Positions 10,520 through 21,300 of a stretch of DNA of 64,000 nucleotides are shown here, piece after piece. Position numbers and translations under genes: made by a program. The notes beneath the pieces were generated by a model. That model made no database searches, was not told the DNA's origin, and saw only the letters and a program-made list of their open reading frames with translations. Origin of the DNA: Phallus indusiatus (taxonomy: Eukaryota > Basidiomycota > Agaricomycetes > Phallales > Phallaceae); the NCBI GenBank assembly GCA_027605045.1, contig JAQFWX010000030.1, forward strand, positions 372,001 to 436,000, read 5' to 3'. Position 1 is the stretch's first letter; each line of letters opens with the position of its first letter.

Positions 10520-12918
10520 TCATCGTCTTAAACCACGATGCCGAAAATGGAATCGCCCCGGTCGGCGTATGGGGTAACCTGCTGCTCTGATTCCTTGAGG
10601 ACGCCCGTTGTTCCTGTCTGAAGCTTCTACTAATTCTGAAGGCTCTTGGTCGTTGCGACATTGTTCCGACTCGGAGTCGGATTCAAGTTCATCACCATCC
10701 TGAACCTTCTCATCCTTCTTCTTCTCCCGTTTCGTCATCTTGGCCTTGGCCTTGGACTCCGTCTTCTCGGATTTCGCTTCCTTCATATTTCTTTTGACCA
10801 GCTCCTCCTCGACCCACTTTTCAATCCCCTTCAAAGCGCTCCTCGGTCTCTCCTTGTACAGCATCAAATAACCCTGCAAGCTCGCAATAGAAAACACATC
10901 TGCTGGAATCAACTCTCCAAACTCGTCGGATAGTTTCGACAGCTCCTCAAGCGCGACAACCTCAGGAACAACAAGCCTCGCAAATCGAATAGCAGTAGAC
11001 TCGGACTCCGGACTTGTCTTTTTCGCAATAGTAGACTTGGATACGGCAGAATCTTTGACTTTCTCTTTCGTCTTTTTAAAAGGCTCAAAAAGCTCCAAAA
11101 TAATTCTCTAGCTTGCCATTTTGTAGCATTTTTGAATTCGACGTGAACGTCCATTCGTCCAGGACGTCGGAGAGCTTCGTCGAGAGCTGTAACGCAATTG
11201 GTAGTCGCGAATAGTAAACGACCTTCTGCAGCTGCTATTCCGTCCAAAGCGTTCAAAAGCCCGCTCAAAGTTATACCCTCCCAGTCATCGAAGAATCACC
11301 GTCCGGTTTATTGAAAGAAGAAGAATCGCCTTTACTTTCGCCCTGACGATCTTCTCCGGGTCGTTGAGAGTGGGCGTCGTCGTCGTAAGGATTTAACGAT
11401 GAGGTTCCCGCTACAGATTGACGAGCAGCGGTCGCTTTTCGAAATACAGCATCTATGTCTTCGATGAGTAAGATGCTTCGAGAGGGCATAGAGCAAAAGA
11501 GATTGTTGAGTTCCGAGTCTCCCAGACCAGGCTTGGAAAGAGAGACGATGTACACGTCAAGACCCAATTCGCCAGCGATACTATGGATGAGACTTGTCTT
11601 TCCTGATCCGGGAACACCGTACTGTATTGATCAACAATCAGAATCACTATTAGCTGAAAATTAGGTTCGTACTAGCAAGTACCCGCGACGGTAAGGTATT
11701 CCTCTCTCGACATACCATTCCTCATTGGAGAGGAAATCTACTGCGTCAGCTAGGATTCCTTCTTTAACCTAAAAGCTGGGCGATCAATACAGGTTCATCG
11801 AGTATCCAAACCAGCCTACCTCTGGTTCCAAGATAACGGAACGTAACGACCTTTTTCTACGGCTTGAAGTGCGGTACCAGTCATTGGTGTAACTATGATT
11901 TGATAATATAAGACAGCGTTACGAGAGGAAATATATCACAAGATGATTTACCCTCCGATACTATATATGTTGATAACATCTTCGCTTTCGGACATTTCCT
12001 TCGCTTCTTGTAATATCTCCCGAAGGAAGTCATGCTTTCGCGTGTACAAACTACAAATGGGGATTAAAAATGATGGTATATCACGATACGAATATAACAC
12101 GAAAATACCATAATATAAGAGTCTCCGTTAAATGAGGACTTCCGTTTCGGTCGTTCTTGCATCTTGTAACCGAAATCCACGTTCCCTTGTGTTTGAACCA
12201 GCTAGGAACATCTATCGTAATATAAGAATGGTTATGACAAGGTAAAACAATGTTTCTAACATACCATAAACAGGATAGTATCTCAACTGGCGTTTTGAAG
12301 GGCTGTCTGCGTTTGAATCACCTCCGTAAAAGCTGTTATTGATATTATTGTGAAACGAATATTCAGTATTTATGTAGATATCACGAGAGTTTTCTAAATA
12401 TGATATAAGGCATGTCAAGAAGCGAGTTGATATCAATCAATCAAACGCACCCCAGATGCCTTGACTTCCGAGCCAATGCATCATCCAATCTACGAGCACA
12501 TATACCGAATCAGATGAGACAAAAAAGACAAGAAAAGAGAAAACGTACGATAAACATCATCATTACTCTCAAAATGGACAGAAATGTACCACGCAGTAGT
12601 CAACCTCGTCCAGATGCGATTCCATAGTGAAAAAGCGAGCCTTCTTGAAGTTTCAATGACAAAACCGACCAGCATCAGCTTTAGCACGTCCTGATTTCTA
12701 ACAGCCAGTGATATAAGAAAAGCGAGTAGAGAAGACGGCGAGATTTCCATTTTGTCGAAAGAGAAGGCTGTGGCGTTTGAGTAGACTGGCCCGGGACTGT
12801 TGTTTGCCACTAGTAGGTTGGCGGTATCAGCCTCGGCGTTGGGTGTGATGATTCCTGAATCCTGTGTCGAGGGAGCCATGTCGGACAACGCATGTAGAAT
12901 TTGTTGTGCAGCAGCCAT
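10520..12918 (-). pseudogene. BCS1-like AAA ATPase with two frame disruptions
   Basis: Exons inferred on the minus strand: 12549-12918, 12451-12489, 12265-12393, 12109-12211, 11952-12050, 11820-11892, 11673-11768, then 11621 down to the stop at 10520. The N-terminal region has a hydrophobic segment (residues about 50-75) and the BCS1 N-domain. The AAA domain shows Walker A GVPGSGKTS, Walker B SILLIEDID and the block TTNCVTALDEALRRPGRMD. The C-terminal region has the BCS1 SIASLQGYLMLYKERP helix and a Lys-rich tail. BCS1 translocates folded Rieske protein across the mitochondrial inner membrane; fungi carry many BCS1-like paralogues. Frame is lost twice inside the last exon: about 11274 (extra 2 nt between GRV and TLSGLL) and about 11097-11108 (11 extra nt between WQARE and LFEPF). 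It could be a recent pseudogene or hold assembly errors. Confidence 0.8.
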
Positions 12919-13465
12919 GGTATTGGGGATATTAGCCTGGGCGAGCAGATATAAACCGGCATTGAAGGCGCGTTCTTTTTATGCGGCGGGGAGATTTCCC
13001 TCCGAGTCAGACTGTCAGCGCAGGGTCAGCGCCCAAATGGAAACGTCACAGGAGGTGGACACAGGTTTGATCGTTTTTTATGTGTAATTTCGGTATTCTT
13101 GAAATTATGCGAAAAGAGACGAAACGGGTTATGAAATGGAATTATGGAGTTGGCATCCAATCCGCGTTGATGTTACATCAGCGCCACGAGTTTTCTCTTC
13201 CTCGTGCGATGCTACCTCAGAAAGGATATATCAAATAGGTGAGGGTGGCTTGCTGTTTTAGAAGAAGCAGTGATTTTTAGCACATTTTGCCAGTCTGGGC
13301 CCTCAAATCCTTCAAGCAGTGCATGCACAGCTCCCCGAGTCATAAGGAGTCATATTGTCTATCTTGAAAGTCCGACTCAATTAAAGCTCAAAGAAGAAAG
13401 ATTTTCAAGCTGGCCAGCAATATTTTCGGGCTGAAGTGGTGGATCTATTAATAGTGATCATATTA

Positions 13466-14270
13466 TTAATTGGGTAGTAACGACTGGAAGTCAAGACATA
13501 ATGTAGCTTTTGGACTCACTAGAACCTGCGCAGCCTCACTCTTCCTCCTTCCCCTTCTTATAAATTCTTCAAACAAACTCTGCATGCCACATCTTGTACC
13601 TTTCGAAGTACTTAGCCCCGCAAGCTCGCAACGGAAAACACCATCTATGAGCTTCTGAGTCCGCAGCAGCAAGCCAACCCACTTCAAAGGCTCATAGGAG
13701 CTCTGAGATACAAGCTCTCTGACTTGCCATTTTCAGCAGCTTTCAAATTGCACGTCGTACGCGCGAGAGCGGAGGACTTGGTTGAGAGCACAATAACCGT
13801 TTGTGTAGCAGCGAACAATATGCGACCGGTACCTCCCATTGTGGCGATGTCCAATCCAAAGTGTCCAATCCAAAGCCGTTCAGGTTTTTGTGGTAGATTC
13901 ATTTAGGAGTAGAAGGATCGGTGGTGTCTTCGATTCTCGCTTCTCCTGCAGGGTTGGTGAACTTTTTCAATTACAGAAAAAATGTCTTCGATGGTCCGAC
14001 TGACTCGTTCCGGCTTCGGATTTTGTTTTCATGGAGATAAGTGCCAGTAGTAGGTATGGTATTTGGACCTAGTCCAACGTCCGACGGGGAGGCAATACAT
14101 TATAATCACCGAGAGTCCACAGAGTCAAATGGGACCAAAGATCTATCGAGCTCTGGATCTCCCAAACTTGATTGGAAAGTAAGTCCTAGATCTTGTCGCG
14201 CGTACTGGGATGCCGTGAAAAAGACTTGTCTTTCCTGGTTCCAGAACTTCGAGGCGCCGTGCTTCATATC
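13466..14270 (-). pseudogene. Decayed second copy of the BCS1-like gene
   Basis: Read on the minus strand, fragments follow the neighbouring BCS1-like gene in the same order. 14140-14265 matches the Walker A region (shared nucleotide runs 'gacttgtctttcct'). About 13980-14010 matches the Walker B exon ('atgtcttcgatg'). 13700-13880 gives GRILFAATQTVIVLST and ENGKSESLYL against GRLLFATTNCVTALDE and TKWQARELF. 13500-13640 matches the C-terminal helix ('gcaagctcgcaa'). No frame is open across it and intron borders are lost. It is a tandem duplicate about 0.6 kb upstream of the other copy. It lacks the 11-nt insertion seen at the equivalent place in the neighbour. Confidence 0.75.
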
Positions 14271-15291
14271 GTTATCATTTCAATTACGGTTGAACCACAC
14301 AACATGGAAGTTTTTTTTGCTTACCCAATTGGACATCCTTCATTGGACGTATCTTTCCCTTATTTAAAGGATCAACCGCACCGCACTTCGATCTAAGCGT
14401 CGTTAAAGCATAAATGTACAGAGACGCCATCAACACTATTACCTCTGGCCTCTAAATGACAGAATCTTAACACGAGTTTAAGTATACGATACTGGTCGCC
14501 AGAACTGTAAGTTGATGTCAAGGAAGGTTATGTAAAAAGAACTAACACCAACATGGTGATAGTGAGTATTTTTGTATTTCCTGCTCGGGCGGGACTTTTG
14601 CTTCTTGTACTCATCAAAAGAAAACCACACCCCTCCCCACAACCAGACAGACGTCGCCATACATCGTGTTGGAGGAACGACGAATGCCATGATTGTACAT
14701 AAGCGTAAAGTTGACGACGGGTTGTTTGTACGAGTTCCTTTGTACCCAACCAGTTCGAGAGTACCTTATCTTGAGTGGACATATACAACACCATACTTCT
14801 GATACGAATGTATACGAATGGGCATGTGAACAGATATTCAAAAATTGAAATTTGAATTGCATCGAAACACACCTCGGTCCTCTACATTGATTGGTTTTCC
14901 ACCAGCCAATTGGTGCATCATCCATCCAGTACACGTGATGTCGAAATATCCAAAACTGCTGAATAACGAGTCTTGGTGAAATGAACGGAGATGGATTTAT
15001 CCGCTAGCACTGATTGCGTACTCCGAGTTCACGAATGAAAAGAATCTGGAGATGACAGTTTGACCTGGTGCTTGCTCGCCGACTCCAAAAGAATCCAACA
15101 GAGATAAAACGCGTGTGTATCTGGATATTGCATTGTACTAAATGTTTTAGCACAATGCAGTTAGCAAAAACATTGGTCGCGTCTGAATTTGCACAACTTG
15201 AAGTAATATGTATGTACGCTCAGTGCGGTCCGCCCTGCGCCCGGCGCTTCCACTGGCAGAGTTAACATTGAGCGCCTAACGAAATTTTCCT
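14271..15291. other. Intergenic, upstream of the TTC27-type gene
   Basis: About 1 kb with only short overlapping ORFs in several frames and no recognisable domain. The right end must contain the promoter of the large TPR gene that starts at 15292. Remnants of the BCS1 duplicate may extend a little way in from the left. Confidence 0.45.
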
Positions 15292-18075
15292 ATGGCTGTG
15301 AACACCGACAGCATTCAACACATACGCGATGCCGAGTTTGCATTAATCGCTGGATCTTCAACTCAAACCAACTCATTCAATGATGTAGTTCAGAATACCA
15401 TCAAAGGAAACTTCAAATCTGTTCTCGAGGCACACAAAAACATTATCACCTCATCCGATGACTCGGCCGTGGACGAACTCGTTCAGCTCTGCGTGGGGAT
15501 AAGCCTTCTACATTCGTTTATTCAGGTGAATTGGACAGGTCCTGATCTTGATTTTACGCCTTCTGCACTTGTATCGACGACAAATCCGTCGGAGACTGAT
15601 AAAGAGCTGAATAGTGGAGCGATCGCATCTCTCGCGTATGGAGGGGAACCAGCGTACCATCTATCATCTCATCCGATCTTTCTTCAATGGGCTCTCGACA
15701 TATTCAAAAGACCGTATAAAAGTCTAATAACAGTCCCGTGGTGGCGTCTCAGAGCGGGTATAATACACCAATACGTTCTCGACGAGCCAGCACCCTTTCC
15801 ACCTTCCATTTTCGACGACCTCGACCCTCTTCTCGCCACGCATCTCATAAACGAGAACCCCGATTTACTAGCCCGGTTGAATTTGGAGCAAGGTTTACTT
15901 CATCATCATTATGGAAACGACCGGATCGCTGCGCAGTTGTTTGTTAAAGCTGCACGAACGGCTGGACTTGAATACGAGTTGACCGGTGCATTAGGTCGTC
16001 GGACCAAGTTTCAGCAGTTTGATACGACTCAGCTTGTGCTTTTGGCTGTTTCGCGGGATCGAGACGATGGTAAAACGAATGCTAAAACTACGGAACCGAG
16101 TACTTCTGCTATGCCTCATACACTTGCACTAAACGACGATACACTTCTCGAGCAAACCGAGTTCACATCGTCGTCCGTATCAGCTCCTACGTCCACATCT
16201 ACATCTACATCTCCTCTATCACATCTTAATCCCGCAGATCAACCACCACTCCACCCACTAGATCAATGCACCCTTCTCTCACTCTGTCTAAACATCCGCA
16301 ACACCTCCCCACAACACGGTCTCACAGCCGAACAAATGCAGCCTTACATCGCCCGATGCATCTCGCATCCTCAAAACTGGTCTGTCCACACCATGGCTCT
16401 CCTTCTCCGCTCTCGTCTCGAAAGCTCGCGAACGCGTACTGTCGAACGGTCTGTTCTTCAGCTTCAGGCTTTAATCGATCAGATTCATGCGGATTCGAAA
16501 TCTGATGGGGGTGAGGGTGAGGATAAGGTTGCTGCGATACAAGAGCGGTTGGAGTATATTCATGATGTGCCTATGCCGAGTCGGTGGATGCTTGAACGAG
16601 AAGTCGCGAGACGGTATCTCTCTCTCGGTGTTTTGCGATCTGCGCTTGAAGTGTTTGAGAGGCTTGAAATGTGGGAAGACGTCGTTCGGTGTTATCAGTC
16701 TTTGGAGTACCCTGAAAAGGGGCTTGTTATCGTTAAAGAGCTCATCGAGGGGCAAAGGGAAGAAGCGGATCATGTTTTGGCGAAAGCTAGAAAAGCTTCT
16801 TCATCTCTCGTCGGTAACATCGACAAAACACGACTTGCGAAACTGTATTGTCTGTTAGGCGATCTCGAACCCGATCTCGCGGTAGAGCATTACACTCACG
16901 CCTGGAATCTATCTAAACAAACGTCTTCTCGAGCTGCTCGATCGTTGGGTACGATTTATTTCACGCGAGGCGACTATGCGAACGCGCTCGAGTGGTTGCG
17001 TTTTGCGGTGCAGATTAACCCGTTGTTGAGCGGTGTGTGGTTTTCGTTGGGGTGTGCTGCTGTGAAGGTTGAGAGGTGGGAGGATGCGCGAGAGGCGTTT
17101 TTGAGGGTTGTGAGTCTTGATGATGAGAATGGGGAGAGTTGGAGTAATTTGGCGAGTGTGTATTTGTCGTTGAGGGATGAAGCTGTTCGGAAGGAGAGGG
17201 AGGAGCAGCGGACGGAGCATAAGAATGATGGTGATGGTGATGATGGTGATGAACGCAGGGTCACGTCGTTTGGGTACCTAACTCTTGCGCACCGGGCTCT
17301 CCAAAATGGTCTCAAGTTTTCGTATGACAGTTGGCGGATGTGGAACAATTACATGCTTGTTTCGCTTCAAATTGGAGATGTCGTTGAGGGTATTCGGGCA
17401 GTAGGTCGGATTGCTGAAATTCGAGGGCAACGCAGTGGTGGTGGTGGAGAAAAGAGTGGCAATACTGCTGCAGATTCGGATATTGTGGATATTGAGATTG
17501 TAACTCGGCTTGTTAATTCAACACTCCAAGCGGAACAAGAAGAAGATGCTGCAACGCATGGATCTCACGTTCGATTGTTGGTCGCTCTTATCGGTGATAC
17601 ACTTATCCCTCTTATCCCTCCTTCAACGTCGACGCCTGGAACTGCAACTGGAACACGGGTTTTATACTCTTTGCATATCCTGCATGCACGCTTGTTGATT
17701 CATCAGAAACGATATTCGTCGGGCCTACGTGCGCACATGGACGCATACCGAGCAAGTCTCGGTGCTGAAGTTACACCTGATTTACTGGATACTGCTGCTG
17801 CAGACGCTGATGAAGGTGGCGGTGACGGTGATGGTGAAAGGGTCAGAGTCAGGGTGTTTGATGAAGCCGTGAGATGTGTAGTTGAGTGCGTTGAGGCGCT
17901 GAACAAGTTTGGACGTCTAGCTGAGGAGGAGGAGGAAGAAGAGCCGAAGAAACCGAAGATGAATTGGCAATTTCAGATTCGATCTATTTTGCGTAGTTTC
18001 ACGGCGCGAATGAAAGACGTCGAGGACGAGGAAGCTTTTGTGCCCAGCTGGAGACGATTGAGGGAAGTTCAGTGA
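15292..18075 (+). CDS. EMW1: TTC27/Emw1-like tetratricopeptide protein, 927 aa
   Basis: A single intronless reading frame, unusual in this window. The N-terminal half contains the TTC27-type motif LHSFIQVNWTGP (residues about 74-85). The middle holds PSRWMLEREVARRYLSLGVLRSALEVFERLEMWEDVVRCYQ, followed by a run of TPR units (about residues 520-720) including LGTIYFTRGDYANALEWLRFAVQINPL and WFSLGCAAVKVERWEDAREAFLRVVSLD. Yeast Emw1 is essential for cell-wall integrity at high temperature and human TTC27 is linked to assembly of large complexes. The role here is inferred from that family. Low-complexity inserts (a Ser/Thr stretch near residue 300, acidic runs near 650 and 880) are lineage-specific. 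Confidence 0.85.
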   Translation: MAVNTDSIQHIRDAEFALIAGSSTQTNSFNDVVQNTIKGNFKSVLEAHKNIITSSDDSAVDELVQLCVGISLLHSFIQVNWTGPDLDFTPSALVSTTNPSETDKELNSGAIASLAYGGEPAYHLSSHPIFLQWALDIFKRPYKSLITVPWWRLRAGIIHQYVLDEPAPFPPSIFDDLDPLLATHLINENPDLLARLNLEQGLLHHHYGNDRIAAQLFVKAARTAGLEYELTGALGRRTKFQQFDTTQLVLLAVSRDRDDGKTNAKTTEPSTSAMPHTLALNDDTLLEQTEFTSSSVSAPTSTSTSTSPLSHLNPADQPPLHPLDQCTLLSLCLNIRNTSPQHGLTAEQMQPYIARCISHPQNWSVHTMALLLRSRLESSRTRTVERSVLQLQALIDQIHADSKSDGGEGEDKVAAIQERLEYIHDVPMPSRWMLEREVARRYLSLGVLRSALEVFERLEMWEDVVRCYQSLEYPEKGLVIVKELIEGQREEADHVLAKARKASSSLVGNIDKTRLAKLYCLLGDLEPDLAVEHYTHAWNLSKQTSSRAARSLGTIYFTRGDYANALEWLRFAVQINPLLSGVWFSLGCAAVKVERWEDAREAFLRVVSLDDENGESWSNLASVYLSLRDEAVRKEREEQRTEHKNDGDGDDGDERRVTSFGYLTLAHRALQNGLKFSYDSWRMWNNYMLVSLQIGDVVEGIRAVGRIAEIRGQRSGGGGEKSGNTAADSDIVDIEIVTRLVNSTLQAEQEEDAATHGSHVRLLVALIGDTLIPLIPPSTSTPGTATGTRVLYSLHILHARLLIHQKRYSSGLRAHMDAYRASLGAEVTPDLLDTAAADADEGGGDGDGERVRVRVFDEAVRCVVECVEALNKFGRLAEEEEEEEPKKPKMNWQFQIRSILRSFTARMKDVEDEEAFVPSWRRLREVQ

Positions 18076-18366
18076 CCTTGTGTGTATTATTGAAAATAAA
18101 TGAAAGAGTCTCCATGTCGACCATATGTAACAATGTAACAATAATTAACTAAATTCATTCATTCTATTTCCAACTGGCAAACGTGTCTCCGAGTCCTCGC
18201 TATCAAATTTCCAAAATTCCAGGGCTGCCAAATGGGACGACACCAGATACGTGTGAAGCGCCCGCTTCAATTTGCTCATCTTTGTTTTGCCTCCGCACAT
18301 CACACACACACACTATACACTGTTCCACTCGTCATCACACTCCCTTCCCTCTCTCTCGCTTTGGCA

Positions 18367-21300
18367 ATGCCGGAGTACGTTTACGCCTTGCACGACTTTG
18401 TACCAGAACATGAAGACGAGATAAGCTTTAAAGCTGGAGACCGCATCGAAGTTGTCGAGAAAGATGACATGTACGAGGATGGATGGTGGCAGGTGAATGA
18501 CAGGCATAAGCTTTGATCTTTCATTACTTACATCTTGTCTAGGGCCGTAACCTGTCTGGAAAGATTGGTTTATTTCCTCAAAGTTATACTTCAGCGACTC
18601 CAGCCAATGCAGCTCTCGTCCCGGATATACACACACCCAAATTACAGCCCTTACAAGAGGAATCCGCCGAAGACGTCGCTGCTCTTGCAACCCCAGAGAC
18701 CAACACATCTACTCTCCAAAGTCACCCTCAGGTGGACAGTCCGTCTTCCCCGAACAATGATAATCCTACCGGCACCAATGCCAATGGGAACACAGTCATG
18801 TCTGCAACTCTGACAGACGTACAAAGAGCTATCGAACAACTCGCTGCGAGGAGAGACACAGACGATGCTACTTCGAGGAGCTTTTCGTTCGCCAGCACGA
18901 ATCATGATACAGATACAGAGTCGGAGGCTGATCATCGAGATGGCGATGAACAGCATCAATGGCACAGGGACGCTAGGAGAGCCTTGGCTGAGCGCGCACA
19001 GATGGAGAATGCGAGGAGGGAAAGAGAAGAATCAGAGGCGTTGAGAGGTCCGCTTCCCCCTCCTTTATTAGATGCTCCTGCTATCCCTATAGCAGCTGAG
19101 CTCTCTGATGAAAGCGATATGGAGGACGCCGAAGATGGTGGTGACGATCATGACGACGACGACGATAATAGAAAGCATTCTCAACACGAAAGACTTGAAA
19201 CAAGCGAAACGGCTCATACAGACGTCACTGTCGTTCCTCAATCACTTCCGTCTCTTGCTGCTCCCGTTCCGGAACCAGCTCAACCCACTACACAATCCAT
19301 TTTGGCGGCGCTCACATTAGAAGCAGCAGCAGCATCAACAGCAGTAAATACCCCCGTCGAAAATGCTCAAGAAACCCTTGCATCCGCATCCATTACGCCC
19401 TCAACCTCAACTTCGACGTACGTAGCAGCTAATATCCCATTACCTAAAACTCCCGCTGCTACGGCCACATTCCCCACAATCCAAACTCCTCGGTCTCAAT
19501 CACCGCCACCTCCATTACCACCACTCTCACAACCAGCGCCATCAAGTCAAATCCAGAATCTAAGCATCGAAGCTCCTCTTCCTTTCAAAGGTCCAATGAG
19601 TCCTTCAACAATAGCACAGACACCTCAATCAGCCGCAACGATCACCCCATTCACTGCCGGAAATTTTCCACATCCTTCTACATTCCCAGAGCAACCATCA
19701 GTGCAGCCACCTCCGCCTCCGTCTTCGTCATCGCTGGCAATACCGTCACCGTCACCATTGACGGCGCAAATGCCAGAACCGCAATTCACGTCTTCACCGA
19801 CTCAGTTATCATCCCAGCCTGTTTCTCCTTCAGCGAGAGGATCGTCGCCTGCTCCTCCGTCTGTTCAAAGTGGATTTAGACAATTACATCCATCTGAATG
19901 GGCGGTAGATCAAGTTGTGGAGTGGCTCAAGAGTAAAGGCATGGATGAAGCGACATGTTCCAAGTTCATAGGTGAATCATACAATGTCTTCTTTGTGTTT
20001 GTGCTGAATCTGATCTCTCTTTTTTTAGAACATGAAATAACCGGAGATGTACTTCTCGAGCTGGACGGAGCGATGCTTAAAGATGAAATGGGAATAACAG
20101 CACTCGGCAAGCGTATGCGCATTCAAAACGGGATTGTCGAGCTTAAACGCCCCGTCAGCGCGAACCTGAACAATCTAACTACGATGCCGATACCTATGCC
20201 CATGTCTATGCAAACGACGACAATGACGGCGTCGCCTTCGATGCCTATCATGTCTGGATCTGTTTCTGTTTCGTCGGCTTCTTCGTTCGGACATGGACAA
20301 GGACAACAAGGAACGGGAATGATGATGATAGGAGCGAATGGGATAATTACTCCTGCGGGTGTGCAACAGCAGCAGATGTACAATTTCAATGGGATTCCCG
20401 TTCCGATGCCTCAACCTCCTGGTGCTGTATATGCGGGTGCGAATGTGGGACAGATAACGAACGCTCAGGGGTATCCTTATCCCATCGGAAATGGGAATGG
20501 GAATGGGAATGGAAGAACGTCCAGTGTTGAGAGTCCTTTGACGTTGCCTGAGACGGGAAGTCCGTATGCTGGGAGTATTGTATCTGAGGAGTTTACTAGT
20601 AATGGGGGGCCGGGCGGTAAAGATAGTAGTGGTTTATCCGTATGTTTGATTTTTATCTTTGGTCAAGATTTTTGATACTGATTGTAAGTAATTTAAGAAA
20701 CCGCGCCCTGCTCATTTGAAGTTTTCACCGTCGGACGGTGCACTTGGAAATGGAGGAGGAGCGGGTATAACTATCGACTCTTCTACTCCTACGCCTGAAG
20801 ACGAAGTTGATGGTAGAGATAGAGACAGAGATGGGGAAGATAAAGGTGTTCATAGCGAGGTGAGAGGACCACAATTCCTTTCGTTTTCTTTATCTCTCTT
20901 TCTCAAACTTTCAACTTCGACGAAATCAGCCGGAAACACCACTCCACCACGCGATCTCCTCCAGAAGACGCAGGCTCTTTGGCCTCTCAACCGAATCAGG
21001 CGCATCGTCTTCACTAGGGAGTCGTAAATCCGGAGACAGAGACAGTAAAACCAGTACACCCGCTACACCACGAAGCGGGAGCATTCGAATCGGGGCGAAT
21101 GTGTTACACGCCGCTGGATCCGCTTTACGATCGAGATCGCCTACACCCGTTATCGGCGTGGGCGTGGGCGTAGGTGTAGGCCCAGGGAGCGCACGACGGA
21201 GTGGGGAGAGTACGGGTGGTGCTAGTACGACCCGTGTCGGGGATGATTCGCTTGTTATTGTGTCTGGTGCGCCGTCACCGGCAACGTCGCCTTCTCATGC

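Noticed and set aside
11271..11460. An intron (donor gtagcg) to explain the first BCS1 frame shift
   Set aside because: It would need a weak donor and remove a Ser/Asp-rich loop, while GRV|TLSGLL homology continues across the break with only 2 extra bases.
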